A stretch of DNA of 64,000 nt, from positions 124,001 to 188,000 of the forward strand of contig NZ_JAIELN010000009.1 of NCBI RefSeq assembly GCF_019753045.1, given 5' to 3'. Both the position numbers and the translations under genes were made by a program. Under the pieces are notes generated by a model. That model had not been told where the DNA came from, made no database searches, and worked only from the letters and a program-made list of their open reading frames with translations. This stretch comes from Hyphomicrobium sp. (GTDB lineage: Bacteria > Pseudomonadota > Alphaproteobacteria > Rhizobiales > Hyphomicrobiaceae). Shown piece after piece: positions 1-9,477 of the stretch. Position 1 is the first letter of the stretch. The number at the start of each line of letters is the position of its first letter.

Positions 1-2278
1 CCGTCCGAAATTCGCTGACGTCCACGTTAAAGCCAATTCGCAACAGCGCAAAAGTCGCCGCATCGAACACGGATGATAGAAGGCCCATGATCAGAGTGAA
101 GCGGAGCACAGCATTCATATCCCAGGTCTTCGGCCGAGCGAGATCCTCTGCATCAGCGGAATCGAAGGGGATACCAATTTCGGAAAAGTCATAGATGAGA
201 TTGTTGAGAAGAATCTGCACTGACGTCAGCGGGAGGAATGGCAAGAACAGCGAAGCGAATGCCATCGACAGCATGTTGCCAAAGTTCGAACTCGTTCCCA
301 TCCGGACGTATTTCATGATGTTGGCGTATGTGCGCCGGCCCTCGGCGACCCCGTCCGCAAGCACGCCAAGGTCGGGCGCAAGCAGGATGATATCGGCAGC
401 TTCGCGCGCTACTTCCGTTCCGCCTTCGACTGACAGACCGACGTCGGCTGCATGAATGGCGGGCGCATCATTTATTCCATCGCCGAGGAAACCAACCGTA
501 TGGCCGCTGGAACGTAAGGCCTGAACGATACGGCTCTTCTGATCCGGCGAAACCCGAACGAATAAGTCGACTTCATTCACCTTGGAAATCAGCGCAGCTT
601 GGCTCAGGCTCGTTATCTCCTCGCCCGCGATCATGCCGCGAGCCGGAAGCTTCAGCGTTTCGACGAGATGCTGGACGACCGGTGCAGCATCGCCCGAGAC
701 GACCTTTACGCGTACGCCCGCCTCTGCGAGACGGGCAACAGTGTTCGTCGCCGACAACTTAGGCGGATCGAGGAAAGTGGCGCATCCGACGAATATAAGA
801 TCGGCCTCATCAGTGAGTTCAATATGATGGCGATCCGCCACTATCGGCTGCCGCGCCACGCCAAGCAGACGGACACCCTCCCTGCCCTTGGCCTCCATGA
901 GGTCGATGAGTTTCGCCCTCAACGCGGCATCGAGCGGAACGATGGCGCCTTCTGCAGTCTCCGCCTGGGTGCAGAGCGAGAGGAGAGATTCCGGGGCGCC
1001 CTTTGTGATCATCTCCTGTTCGTTTCCGCGCACGATCAATACCGAGCATCGGCGCCGATTGAAGTCGAACGGTAGATCGTCGACGTGGCGCCAGTCCTGG
1101 GCGGATGCGCACGCGCCAGCCATGAGAGCATCGTCCAAAGCGCTGCGCATTCCACTCGCGAAGTGACTGTTAAGCCGTGCCAGCTCGGTGACACGATTGC
1201 TTTCCGCACCGTTGATGCCAAAGCTGCCGGCGTGCGCGATTTTCGCCTCAGTCAGCGTGCCGGTCTTGTCGGTACAGAGAATATCCATCGCGCCGAGATC
1301 GTGAATAGCCGACAGCCGCTTGACGACGACCTTACGATCGGCCATCCGCATCGCTCCGCGCGAGAGCGTGACAGTGATAACCATAGGAAGAAGTTCGGGC
1401 GTCAGACCAACGGCCAGCGCCACCGCGAACAAAAAGCTTTCGAGAGAGAGACCGTGCTTGACCAGCTGGGTCAGCAGCACAAAGAGGACAAGAAAGCCCG
1501 TCAGACGCAAGATCAGCATGCCGAGCGAATGAACGCCCTGCTCGAAGGCCGTCGGCGGTGCCATTTCTTGGATCGAAGCCGCAATAGCGCCGAAGCGCGT
1601 AGCTCCGCCCGTCGCCACCACGAGCATCACGGCTTCGCCACCGACGAGGCTGGTTCCTCCAAACAGCGCATTGAAGGCGTCCGCGGGCGAAAGGCCCTCA
1701 CATGGTCCAAGCCGCTTTTCGACTGGATAAGGTTCCCCTGTCAGAATTGCCTCGTTGGCGAGCGCTGCCCGGGTTCCGATAATGATACCATCGGCAGGCA
1801 CGAGATCGCCGGCATGAAGCTCGACCACGTCGCCAGGGACGATATCAGCGACGGGTAGTTCAACCGTTTGTCCGTCGCGACGGACGGAGGCCCGGACGGC
1901 AACCGAGCGTTTCAATGCATCGACGGCGGATTCCGCCTTCTGCTCTTGTACCATGTCCAGAGCAACGGAAAATAAGACGATGACGACGATGATGACGAAG
2001 CTTTGCCAGTCTCCTAGCGCCCCCGAAATCGCCCCTGCGATGAGGAGGATTGCGATCAGTGGCTCAGTGAGCCGCCTCATGAGCTTGAGGACTAGGCTCC
2101 GCCGTACGCTGGCAACCGCAATGTTTGGGCCGTAGCGCGCGAGCCGGGCTCCGGCTTCTACTGAAGTTAGCCCTTCAGGTCGGGCTCCAAGCGCAAGGAA
2201 GACTTCATCGTTGAGAGATGTCCAAAATCTCGGCCGATCGTCCTCTTGATTGCCCTGACGTAATCGCTTGTGCCTCAC
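1..2278 (-). CDS. mgtA: Magnesium-transporting-type P-type ATPase (3' end cut by window edge)
   Basis: Inner-membrane P-type ATPase expected to import Mg2+ or a related divalent cation. The frame is open from a GTG near 2278 to the window edge (about 759 codons). Visible elements: N-terminal cation-ATPase domain, the TGEP actuator loop, the phosphorylation motif DKTGTLT with Asp near residue 337, and the hinge motif GDGINDAPAIHAADVG near residue 600. The later stretch with NMLSMAFASLFLPFLP and NNLIYDFSEIGIPFD resembles the P3B (MgtA) class rather than heavy-metal or Ca2+ pumps. The last transmembrane segments are missing because the gene leaves the window. It lies 85 bases after the chromate transporter and is probably the last gene of that operon. 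Alternative GTG starts lie up to about 45 bases upstream (for example 2314), so the exact start is uncertain. Family identity is firm; the transported ion is inferred. Confidence 0.9.
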   Translation of the reverse strand, partial: MRHKRLRQGNQEDDRPRFWTSLNDEVFLALGARPEGLTSVEAGARLARYGPNIAVASVRRSLVLKLMRRLTEPLIAILLIAGAISGALGDWQSFVIIVVIVLFSVALDMVQEQKAESAVDALKRSVAVRASVRRDGQTVELPVADIVPGDVVELHAGDLVPADGIIIGTRAALANEAILTGEPYPVEKRLGPCEGLSPADAFNALFGGTSLVGGEAVMLVVATGGATRFGAIAASIQEMAPPTAFEQGVHSLGMLILRLTGFLVLFVLLTQLVKHGLSLESFLFAVALAVGLTPELLPMVITVTLSRGAMRMADRKVVVKRLSAIHDLGAMDILCTDKTGTLTEAKIAHAGSFGINGAESNRVTELARLNSHFASGMRSALDDALMAGACASAQDWRHVDDLPFDFNRRRCSVLIVRGNEQEMITKGAPESLLSLCTQAETAEGAIVPLDAALRAKLIDLMEAKGREGVRLLGVARQPIVADRHHIELTDEADLIFVGCATFLDPPKLSATNTVARLAEAGVRVKVVSGDAAPVVQHLVETLKLPARGMIAGEEITSLSQAALISKVNEVDLFVRVSPDQKSRIVQALRSSGHTVGFLGDGINDAPAIHAADVGLSVEGGTEVAREAADIILLAPDLGVLADGVAEGRRTYANIMKYVRMGTSSNFGNMLSMAFASLFLPFLPLTSVQILLNNLIYDFSEIGIPFDSADAEDLARPKTWDMNAVLRFTLIMGLLSSVFDAATFALLRIGFNVDVSEFRT

Positions 2279-2363
2279 GCCCCTTGCTCCATCCAGCGCT
2301 CTTTGCGCGTGCACAATAGCCACTAGCGTGGCGGCTCAATTGATCCGTAGCAAACATCACCTT

Positions 2364-3599
2364 CTAAAGAACCGTCGCAATGAGACCTGCAACGGCAAGA
2401 AGACCGACGACGCTCCAACTTGGTAGCTTCCAAACCGTTAACAACAGGAATCCCGCTGCGGTTATCGCGAAATCGCGCGGCGAAAGCACTGCGCTGGTCC
2501 ACACCGGATTGTAGAGCGCGGCGGCAAGAATGCCGACGACGGCGGCATTGGCCCCTTTCATGGCGGCCTGCGCGCCGGGCTTGGAGCGAAGGTCGTCCCA
2601 ATAGGGAAGCGTTCCGTAGACCAGCAGGAGACCGGGAAGGAAAATGGCGACGAGCGCCAGGAAGGCTCCGACAATTCCATTAGGCCATTGGACAGCCACC
2701 CCACCGAGATACGCCGCAAAGGTGAAGAGCGGTCCCGGCACCGCCTGCGCGAGGCCATATCCGGCAAGAAAATCTTGATTATGCACCAGCCCGGGCGCGA
2801 CGAGCGCGTTCTGCAGTAACGGCAGGACCACGTGGCCGCCGCCGAACACCAAAGCGCCGGAGCGGAAGAACGCATCGAAGAAGCGGACAGTAGGTTCACC
2901 GGTTGCAGCCGCGATGACCGGTGGCACGAAGAGAAGGCCGGCGAAGAGTGCAAGCCCGATCGCGCCACTGCGGCGCGATACTGGAAAACGGAGCGCGCCT
3001 TGAACCGTCTTGCTGTCGCCTCTGCAAAGCGAAAGACCACCGACTGCGCCAAGCGCGATCGCGGCGATCTGCGCAAAGGAATTGTTGAGAAGAACGACGA
3101 GAAAAAGCGCGCATAGTGCGATGGCGGCACGGGGGCGGTCAGGCGTCAGACTCTGGGCCATGCCCCAAACTGCCTGCGCCACCACGGCGACCGCCACGAG
3201 TTTCAATCCGTGAATAATACCTTCCGCGACCGTCCCCGTGAAGGTATTGGCCCCAAGCGCGAATGCTAAGAGAATAAGGGCCGAGGGTAACGTGAAGGCG
3301 GCCCATGCGGCCAAGCCCCCCAATAGACCGTTGCCGCGCAACAGCCCGAGCGAAAAGCCAACCTGGCTCGACGCCGGTCCCGGCAGAAACTGGCACAGGG
3401 CAACCAGCTGGACGTAGGTTTCCTCGTCGACCCAGCGCCGACGCAGGACCAGTTCATTATGGAAATATCCCAGATGCGCGATGGGTCCGCCGAACGATGT
3501 CAGGCCGAGCTTGAGGAAGACGCGGAAGACTTCAAAGAGTGAACCGGCCGCGCCGGTTTTTTCGTCATCGCTCACTGCAGACATCTTCCCGCTCAACAT
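2364..3599 (-). CDS. chrA: Chromate transporter, ChrA family
   Basis: Predicted inner-membrane chromate/sulfate antiporter of the CHR family, 411 residues, which is the usual length of the two-domain (long-chain) form. Two homologous halves are visible. The first carries the family signature LGLTSFGGPIAHLGYFHNE and CQFLPGPASSQVGFSLG. The second repeats it as RSGALVFGGGHVVLPLLQN and GLAQAVPGPLFTFAAYLGG. About ten hydrophobic segments are spread along both halves. It starts nine bases after the truncated hemerythrin stop and precedes the P-type ATPase on the same strand, so co-transcription is likely. An internal ATG at codon 6 (3584) is an alternative start. Chromate as the substrate is a family inference; some members have other roles. 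Confidence 0.93.
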   Translation of the reverse strand: MLSGKMSAVSDDEKTGAAGSLFEVFRVFLKLGLTSFGGPIAHLGYFHNELVLRRRWVDEETYVQLVALCQFLPGPASSQVGFSLGLLRGNGLLGGLAAWAAFTLPSALILLAFALGANTFTGTVAEGIIHGLKLVAVAVVAQAVWGMAQSLTPDRPRAAIALCALFLVVLLNNSFAQIAAIALGAVGGLSLCRGDSKTVQGALRFPVSRRSGAIGLALFAGLLFVPPVIAAATGEPTVRFFDAFFRSGALVFGGGHVVLPLLQNALVAPGLVHNQDFLAGYGLAQAVPGPLFTFAAYLGGVAVQWPNGIVGAFLALVAIFLPGLLLVYGTLPYWDDLRSKPGAQAAMKGANAAVVGILAAALYNPVWTSAVLSPRDFAITAAGFLLLTVWKLPSWSVVGLLAVAGLIATVL

Positions 3600-3608
3600 C
3601 GGATGACG

Positions 3609-4043
3609 CTATCGCATATCGATAGTGAAGGTCTGCGACAAGCTCACGGCGACGGAGGGGGCCGTATATACGGCCAGATCGTTGAGCCCGAGTTGCTTCT
3701 CTACCTGCGAGATCCGGGTCACGGCATCGTCAAAACCGTCCTTGCCGAAGGTCTGGTGCTCGATGTCCTCGAACTTGTCCGCGAGTTCGTTCAGGCGCGA
3801 CTTGGATTGCAGCTTTTTCCACGCTGGGAACAGAACTGTATCTTCCCAGGCAGCGTGCGCCTCATACATGCGGGACATGGCATCAAGGGCGTTCCCGAGG
3901 GGAGCCGCATCACCGCCGATTTGCCCGCGCACACCGATGCGCAGGAGGTAGCCCGTAATCTCCCGGCCGCGCTGGTGCTGCATCAGCAGCACTTCAACGA
4001 GCTTTTCATTGGGGCCTCCCGCCTTCCTGACTTCGAAGCTCAA
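3609..4043 (-). pseudogene. Hemerythrin HHE-domain protein lacking its N-terminal half
   Basis: The 144 residues match the C-terminal two thirds of single-domain HHE hemerythrins of about 190-200 residues. VRKAGGPNEKLVEVLLMQHQ aligns with the segment that normally follows the second helix, and HAAWEDTVLFPAW and FEDIEHQTFG follow in the family order. The first helices, which carry the first His ligand and an HxxxE-type ligand pair, are absent, so a complete di-iron site is doubtful. The only available start is TTG at 4043. The frame is continuous with the upstream kinase gene: the kinase TAA at 4053-4055 is followed by three codons and then this TTG. That arrangement suggests a deletion joined the kinase 3' end to the middle of a hemerythrin gene. 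It could still be translated by coupling, so calling it a pseudogene is an inference. Confidence 0.65.
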
Positions 4044-4052
4044 CGCAACGGC

Positions 4053-5984
4053 TTAGGCCGCTGGACCGATTTTCCGGATGGCGATGGTGTCTTCCCTCGG
4101 CGACAAGAGGCGGCGGATCGCGTCCAAAAGCCCGGAAGAGCTGAAGGGCTTGTTCAGCAAGGGAACGTCACCAAACCCACGAGGCAGGCTTTCTCTGCCG
4201 TAGCCCGATATGAAGACGAAAGGTACATTGCTCCTCGTCAAAGCAGCTGCGATCTCATCAACTGGCTTTCCGTGGAGGTTGCCGTCGAGAACAGCCGCAT
4301 CGAGGCGTTCGCTCTTGACGACATTAAGCGCATCGGCAGCAGATGCGATCACGGCCACGATGACGGCGCCAGCCGACTCAAGAGTATCCTGCAGATCGAG
4401 AGCCACGAGCGGCTCGTCTTCGATGATCAGAATTCTTTTTCCCTCGAAGGATGACTCGCGGGCAGGAATCGCGGGCGACGCAGCCGGCTGTGGCGCCGGA
4501 CTTGTGTCGGTCGCACGGCCTGCAAAACGCGGCAATGGAATATCGATTTCCCAGCTGATCCCTTCTGCCGAAGTCCGCATACGCGCGCTGCCCCCCTCCC
4601 CTCTCGCGCTTTGCTCGATCAGCGTGGAGCCGAATCCTCGCTTTCCGCTCACACGGACAGGTACGCTTCCGCTTTCCCGCCAGCGGAGACGAAGCGTAGT
4701 ATCGTCCACTGTCCATTCCACAAAGACACGACCCGCTTGGACAGACAGCGCTCCATATTTGATGGCATTCGTGGCAAGCTCGTGGAGCATCATCGCAAGG
4801 TGCAACGCGGTCTGCGGGCCAAGTTGAACCTCAGGGCCCGAAGCAGTTACCCGCGCTTCATCGATCGCACCGTATCGCAGCTGATCGCGCACGAGTTCTC
4901 CAAGCTCGGCGCCGCGCCAGGATGTGGCGCCCAGGAGCGTGTGAACACGAGCGAGCGATTGAATCCGTCCGGAGAAGCTGCTGACAAATTCGTCTGAGCT
5001 GCGCGCGCGTCGCAAGGTTTGCTGGGCGATAGCCTGAACACTGGCGAGCGTATTTTTGACCCGATGATTCAGCTCACCGATCAACAACGCCTGCGTTTCT
5101 TGTGCACGCTTGCGCTCGGTGATGTCGCGGCCGATTTTCGAAGCACCGATGATGCGGCCGTCCCGGTCCTTCACAGGTGAAATCGTCAGAGAAATATCAA
5201 AGACGGAACCATCCTTGCGTCTTCGCTTCGTCTCGAAGTGCCTGGTGCGCTCGCCGCGCCGGATCATGGCAAGGATGTTGACCTCCTCGTCCTGTCGGTC
5301 CGACGGAATGAGCATCGTGATTGGCTTACCAATCACTTCATCGGCGGTGTAACCGAAAAGGTGATGCGCACCGTCGTTCCAGCTCGTGATGATTCCGTTC
5401 AGATCCTTGCTGACGATGGCGTCATCGGACGACTGGACAATCGCAGCTAGCCTTGCAGCGGCAGCTTCCGCCTCGCGTTGAGCACGTTCAGCAGAGACGC
5501 GTGCGGTCGTTTCATTGACGATGCACATCACTCCCGCGACCTTGTCCGCCTCGTCGGGGACGGCTGAGTACGAGATGTCGAAAAAGACCTGCTCACCGTA
5601 ACCATTTCGCTCGATGTAGAAGGGTCTGTCTTTAGCCACCACGGTTTGACCGGTTGATCGCACTGAGCTGAGCAACGGCTCAAGATCATCCCACAGCTCC
5701 CGCCAATTCTCGATTGCGGGACGGCCGAGAGCTGTCGGATGCTTTTTTCCAATCGTGGGCGCGTAGGCATCATTGTAGAGGGCGACATACTGAGGTCCCC
5801 AGAAAAGGACGATCTGCACCCCCGCAGTGAGCATCACCTCTACCGTGTGGATGAGATTGGAGGACCAAGTGTCAGTTGGACCGAGTGGCGTGCCAGACCA
5901 GTCTAATGAGCGAATACGCTCGGCCATTTCGCCGCCAGCGGTGGGCCATCCATCTCGGACGCAACTTGCGATCGATTCACTCAT
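4053..5984 (-). CDS. Hybrid PAS-domain HWE-type sensor histidine kinase with C-terminal receiver
   Basis: Predicted cytoplasmic sensor kinase of 643 residues with no membrane segment. Residues about 20-160 form a PAS-like sensor (ERIRSLDWSGTPLGPTDTW) common in this class. Residues about 178-290 are a canonical PAS/PAC pair ending GRDITERKRAQ. The phosphoacceptor segment ELNHRVKNTLASVQ puts His near 307 and belongs to the HWE/HisKA_2 class abundant in alphaproteobacteria. The ATPase domain has the HELATNAIKYGAL N-box. After a proline/alanine linker a receiver domain (about 525-635) carries IIEDEP, the acceptor Asp in AVLDGNLHG, and a KPF motif. It is the first gene of a leftward operon with hemerythrin, chrA and mgtA. 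No output regulator is adjacent, so the signal and target are unknown. Confidence 0.92.
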   Translation of the reverse strand: MSESIASCVRDGWPTAGGEMAERIRSLDWSGTPLGPTDTWSSNLIHTVEVMLTAGVQIVLFWGPQYVALYNDAYAPTIGKKHPTALGRPAIENWRELWDDLEPLLSSVRSTGQTVVAKDRPFYIERNGYGEQVFFDISYSAVPDEADKVAGVMCIVNETTARVSAERAQREAEAAAARLAAIVQSSDDAIVSKDLNGIITSWNDGAHHLFGYTADEVIGKPITMLIPSDRQDEEVNILAMIRRGERTRHFETKRRRKDGSVFDISLTISPVKDRDGRIIGASKIGRDITERKRAQETQALLIGELNHRVKNTLASVQAIAQQTLRRARSSDEFVSSFSGRIQSLARVHTLLGATSWRGAELGELVRDQLRYGAIDEARVTASGPEVQLGPQTALHLAMMLHELATNAIKYGALSVQAGRVFVEWTVDDTTLRLRWRESGSVPVRVSGKRGFGSTLIEQSARGEGGSARMRTSAEGISWEIDIPLPRFAGRATDTSPAPQPAASPAIPARESSFEGKRILIIEDEPLVALDLQDTLESAGAVIVAVIASAADALNVVKSERLDAAVLDGNLHGKPVDEIAAALTRSNVPFVFISGYGRESLPRGFGDVPLLNKPFSSSGLLDAIRRLLSPREDTIAIRKIGPAA

Positions 5985-6638
5985 ACTCCTGCCCTTGCTG
6001 TGGACGAGCTGACTCTCCCCGGGCCCCCGTCGGATACGCCTCGGAGCTGATCAAATCTTCCTCCTCGCCGCGGACGCAAAGGATAAAACGAAAACTTCGC
6101 TGGAGAGAAAAGCGGTCGTTTTGGCCGGAGATCCTCGGAACTGACCCCAAACAACGCGCCACACACTTAAAAGTTTCCACGCCGGGAACCCCGCCCCCTA
6201 ACGTTTCCGCATTAACTCGGACCGGCGGCAGGTCTCGCCCCCAATCCTCGTGTCGGACCTGGGCGATACATGGTGCCGCCTAGTTGACACCGGATGGCTT
6301 CCCGCTCCCCTGCGCTTCAGCCAAGCAGCGATCAAGGGCTCTGTGTATCGGACAATGCAGTGACCGGCCGTCAGCCAAACCGTTTCATACAGATGAGAAG
6401 ATAACGTGTGTCGTGACAAAGGCGTCGCAGTCATCGCCTGCTACGACGCCTGCCAACACTGATTGGCTCTGCGCTCTCATAGGCGTATGGGCGGCCGACG
6501 CAAAAGTGATGCGGGCCCAGATTCGACACCCTATTGAATTTACACTAAGGTACTTTCATCGGTGGCCAGCATATGGGCGTCACCGGCCGAGAGTGCTTTC
6601 AAGAATTGCTCCCGCCCCCAAAAAGCTGGAGCATTGCA
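5985..6638. other. Gene-poor intergenic stretch
   Basis: About 650 bases between the start of the kinase operon and the next supported gene. Open frames here have composition and codon use unlike real genes and no recognisable protein features. The kinase operon promoter must lie at the left end of this stretch, but no promoter could be defined by eye. Confidence 0.4.
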
Positions 6639-6881
6639 ATGGCAAAATCTCTGCTATTTCCCCAATCTGAAAACTTGTCGCTCGATGACCTCGCAAAGCT
6701 TGCTGATGCGTATGAGCTGGCTTGCAACGAACTTGTCGAACACCATGGCTTCACGCCAGAACAGCTTGCAGAGGTCCTGGAGCCGATGACTTCGGCGTTG
6801 CTCGCGTTGCAACGGTCTGGACCGCATGATGAACCGCAGCTCGGTCGCTACGCTGCATCTCGCGCCCTTGCCGAACACTGA
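6639..6881 (+). CDS. Small hypothetical protein
   Basis: Eighty residues, soluble, with no signal peptide. The sequence has a coherent amphipathic helical region (NLSLDDLAKLADAYELACNE) followed by FTPEQLAEVLEPMTSALLAL, which looks like a genuine small helical protein rather than noise. The start was placed at the ATG preceded by a weak TGGAG about ten bases upstream; a longer version from 6573 adds 22 less protein-like residues. I do not recognise the family. It stands alone, with more than 300 gene-free bases on each side. Confidence 0.5.
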   Translation: MAKSLLFPQSENLSLDDLAKLADAYELACNELVEHHGFTPEQLAEVLEPMTSALLALQRSGPHDEPQLGRYAASRALAEH

Positions 6882-7183
6882 CTATCGGCACACACACCGT
6901 TGGCTGAATGGCCGAAACTGCATACGCGCGCCATCGCGTCGGTGAGCCGGCACCGCTCCTTGTCCATGTCGGCTCGGCACTCCCAGCGGCCAGAGTAAAT
7001 CCGGACCTCTCGACATCGTCCGCCTGGGGCGGTTGAACCGGAGCTGAGCCCGCGCGTCTGTCCGCAAATCTACACAAATTAAAAGTCCACATGCGCGGCG
7101 GAGCAATTAAATCGGCAAGCGCCTGCAACTCCCGAGATGGTGGCGATGTTGAGAGGAGATCCTGAACAGAAGGATCAAAATCC
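6882..7183. other. Intergenic stretch without a recognised gene
   Basis: About 300 bases ahead of the small secreted protein. Nothing with coding character or an obvious structured element was seen. Confidence 0.35.
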
Positions 7184-7441
7184 ATGTTTAGATTGACTGT
7201 CTTAGCGGCTTTTATGATCGCAATCGGCTGTCTCCCGGCGTCTGCGCAGGACAAAGCGAAGGAGTGGTGTACGAACGCACACATGCAGCAGATGACATCG
7301 CAGATCGGCAAGATGACTGACGCGGCGAAGAAAAAAGAAGCCAAATCCCATCTCGCCATGTCTAAGGCCGCCATGAAGGCCAAGGACATGGCAGGATGCG
7401 TCAAGCATATGGAACAAGCCCACCAGGCGATGGGCCTCTGA
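7184..7441 (+). CDS. Small secreted (periplasmic) protein of unknown function
   Basis: Eighty-five residues beginning with a clear Sec signal peptide (MFRLTVLAAFMIAIGCLPASAQ, likely cut after ASA). The mature part is a short, Met-, Lys- and Ala-rich helical domain of about 62 residues with two Cys (EWCTNAHMQQM and MAGCVKHMEQAH) that could form a disulfide, and several Met/His residues that could bind metal. The ATG follows GAACAGAAGGATC, a fair ribosome site. It lies 129 bases upstream of a c-type cytochrome on the same strand. Function is not recognised; metal binding is speculation from composition. Confidence 0.65.
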   Translation: MFRLTVLAAFMIAIGCLPASAQDKAKEWCTNAHMQQMTSQIGKMTDAAKKKEAKSHLAMSKAAMKAKDMAGCVKHMEQAHQAMGL

Positions 7442-7570
7442 ACATCATACGCCCGACACGAGCGGCCGTCTGATCGCAGAAACGTCTCCGTCATAATCGC
7501 ATTCCGACGATGCCGTTCGGCTCAAGATATCTCTTCGCGCTCGGCCGACATCCCGGCGGAGGAGGAAGCG

Positions 7571-8116
7571 TTGAAGTTCATCACTGGGTTTATAGCTGCA
7601 CTGGCAGTGCTGGCCGTCGGCGGCCTGATCTATGTTTATAGCGGCGCTTACGATGTGGCCGCATCCGTTCCGCATAGTTCAATTCTCCGCTGGGTCCTAG
7701 TGACTGCAAGAGATCAGTCCATTGCGGCTCGCCTCGATCAGGTCGGTTCGCCACCGCCGCCAAACTCAAGCTCGATAAAAGAGGGTTTCGAGCACTTCGA
7801 TGAAATGTGCGTCACGTGCCACGGGGCTCCCGGCGCCGAACGCGGCGAAGTTGGCAAAGGACTGAACCCAAAGCCGCCCGATCTCAGCCGCCTGTCAAAA
7901 GGGAAAGATCCGCGAGAACTCTTCTGGATCGTCAAAAACGGAATCGCGATGACTGGCATGCCGTCGTTTGGTGCAACCCATAACGATCAGGCCATCTGGA
8001 ACATCGTTGCGTTCTTGAAGGAACTTCCCGCGATCCCGGCACAAAAATACCAAGAGATGAAGCAAGAGCTGGCAGCTTCACAAAGCACCAGTCACGAGCA
8101 TCACCATGGCGACTAA
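7571..8116 (+). CDS. Membrane-anchored monoheme cytochrome c
   Basis: 181 residues. An uncleaved hydrophobic N-terminus (residues about 4-23) anchors a periplasmic domain. One heme site, CVTCH at residues 80-84, and a likely axial Met at 130 (TGMPSFG) define a class I cytochrome c fold; KPPDLSRL and WNIVAFLKELP are typical of the family. The C-terminus is His-rich (SHEHHHGD) and may bind metal. The start codon is TTG, taken because of the strong GGAGGAGG ribosome site just upstream. Its redox partner is not evident; the preceding small secreted gene may be co-expressed. Confidence 0.85.
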   Translation: MKFITGFIAALAVLAVGGLIYVYSGAYDVAASVPHSSILRWVLVTARDQSIAARLDQVGSPPPPNSSSIKEGFEHFDEMCVTCHGAPGAERGEVGKGLNPKPPDLSRLSKGKDPRELFWIVKNGIAMTGMPSFGATHNDQAIWNIVAFLKELPAIPAQKYQEMKQELAASQSTSHEHHHGD

Positions 8117-8329
8117 GCGGACTTGAATGAGCTTTGCCTCGAGACTTTATGTATCGAGAGAAGGCGAGACTAGCAAAGAGAAGGCGGTACCAACAAAAGA
8201 CGAATGGCCGCCATTCGCGACAGTTTCCGTGTACTTTAATAGCGGGTTATCTGGAACGTCACGCACTGTATCCCTGCTCGGAGCGGCAATTCAGTTTAAG
8301 ACGTTCCAGGAAAAACCAAGTCCCAACAC

Positions 8330-9223
8330 TTACTTCAGTGGCGCTGCCGCCACATGCTCCGGAGAGTTCAAGAGGAAGTTCATCCGGAAGGTAACGGTCT
8401 GGATGCTGTCCGGATCAATTCGAGCCTTATAGCTGTTTGGCAGCGACACCCCGTCGATATTCAGATCACCGTTGAAGGCAAATGTCTCTGCTCCGAGGCT
8501 GATATAGTTGTATTCGACGCCGATGGTGAGATTCGGCAGGACCATCCGCTCCAAGCCGCCTCCGACGCTCCAGCCGTTCATGCGCTTCTGGTCTTTCGAC
8601 GACGTACTGACTGGAACCATAATGCAGCCGCCGAAGCAGCCGATAACGTCGCCGCCGATGCTGCTTTGTGCTGTCACATTAGCACCCGCATAGCCTCCGC
8701 GGACGTAAGCCAGCCAATCGTCAAACGCGTAGCCTATTTTGCCGCTCACCATGTAGAGCTGATCGATTTTTGCATCGAGTGTCTGTGCGCCGGCACCCGC
8801 TGCGCCAATACAGAAAAATCCGAAGCAACCTATATTGTCGAATTGCCAATCGGTCTTCGCACTATCGTCCATCCCAGTGGCATCGAGGGTTCCTTCAACG
8901 CCGAGGACCCACCGACCGAATTGGCGTTGGAAGCCAACCTGCCCGCCAACAACGTAGCCATCGAGGCGATCGTTCTGATGCTGCGCTAAGCCGATAACGT
9001 CAAACGCAAAAAAATTGGCGGGAGCCGAGCCAAAGTCGTTGGTGGAGCGCAGATCGGACCACCCATAGCCCGCATTCAAGCCGACGTAGGCCCCGCTCCA
9101 TTTCCCATCGTCCGCAATGATTCCGTCAACGTCTCCCGCCGATGCAGCCGATGCTGAAGCAAGGAGAAAAAGCGCGCATGATCCATGCGCCAAAAGGCGA
9201 CCGCACAACATACATGCCCCCAC
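8330..9223 (-). CDS. Opacity-type outer-membrane beta-barrel protein
   Basis: 297 residues: signal peptide ending ASAASAG, then WSGAYVGLNAGYGWSD, the typical opening strand of small eight-stranded porin-like OMPs of alphaproteobacteria (Omp25/Omp31 or BBP2-like). Alternating aromatic/glycine strands follow (GYVVGGQVGFQRQFGRWVLG, KIGYAFDDWLAYVRGGYA, LTIGVEYNYISLG). The last residues are hydrophilic rather than ending in the usual terminal Phe, which is a little unusual. Two Cys pairs, in NIGCFGFFCIG and VIGCFGGCIM, may form loop disulfides. It is a single gene with no operon partner. General structural role is the safest call. Confidence 0.85.
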   Translation of the reverse strand: MGACMLCGRLLAHGSCALFLLASASAASAGDVDGIIADDGKWSGAYVGLNAGYGWSDLRSTNDFGSAPANFFAFDVIGLAQHQNDRLDGYVVGGQVGFQRQFGRWVLGVEGTLDATGMDDSAKTDWQFDNIGCFGFFCIGAAGAGAQTLDAKIDQLYMVSGKIGYAFDDWLAYVRGGYAGANVTAQSSIGGDVIGCFGGCIMVPVSTSSKDQKRMNGWSVGGGLERMVLPNLTIGVEYNYISLGAETFAFNGDLNIDGVSLPNSYKARIDPDSIQTVTFRMNFLLNSPEHVAAAPLK

Positions 9224-9477
9224 TCAGACGCAACAAAACAACTTCGCACTATCTGACACAGGACCGGCGATCGCGCTGTTCACAAATCGATGTGAGCACA
9301 ACTTTATTAATCAGCGTGCTGCTCATGCAACATCATGCGTTGCGGCATAGCGCGTGGAACAGTCGTCTAGTCCGTCAAACTGAACCGCCCGCAAGATCGC
9401 GCGGCGCAGGATCAAACGATCCAACCCTAGACGACGGTATGTCCGGGTTGTCGCCGCTCTTCAGAGATTGCACATCG

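Noticed and set aside
1-2278. Frameshift in the P-type ATPase suggested by the absence of a closed frame
   Set aside because: Translation of the minus strand is open without interruption from 2278 to the window edge; it is simply cut by the edge.
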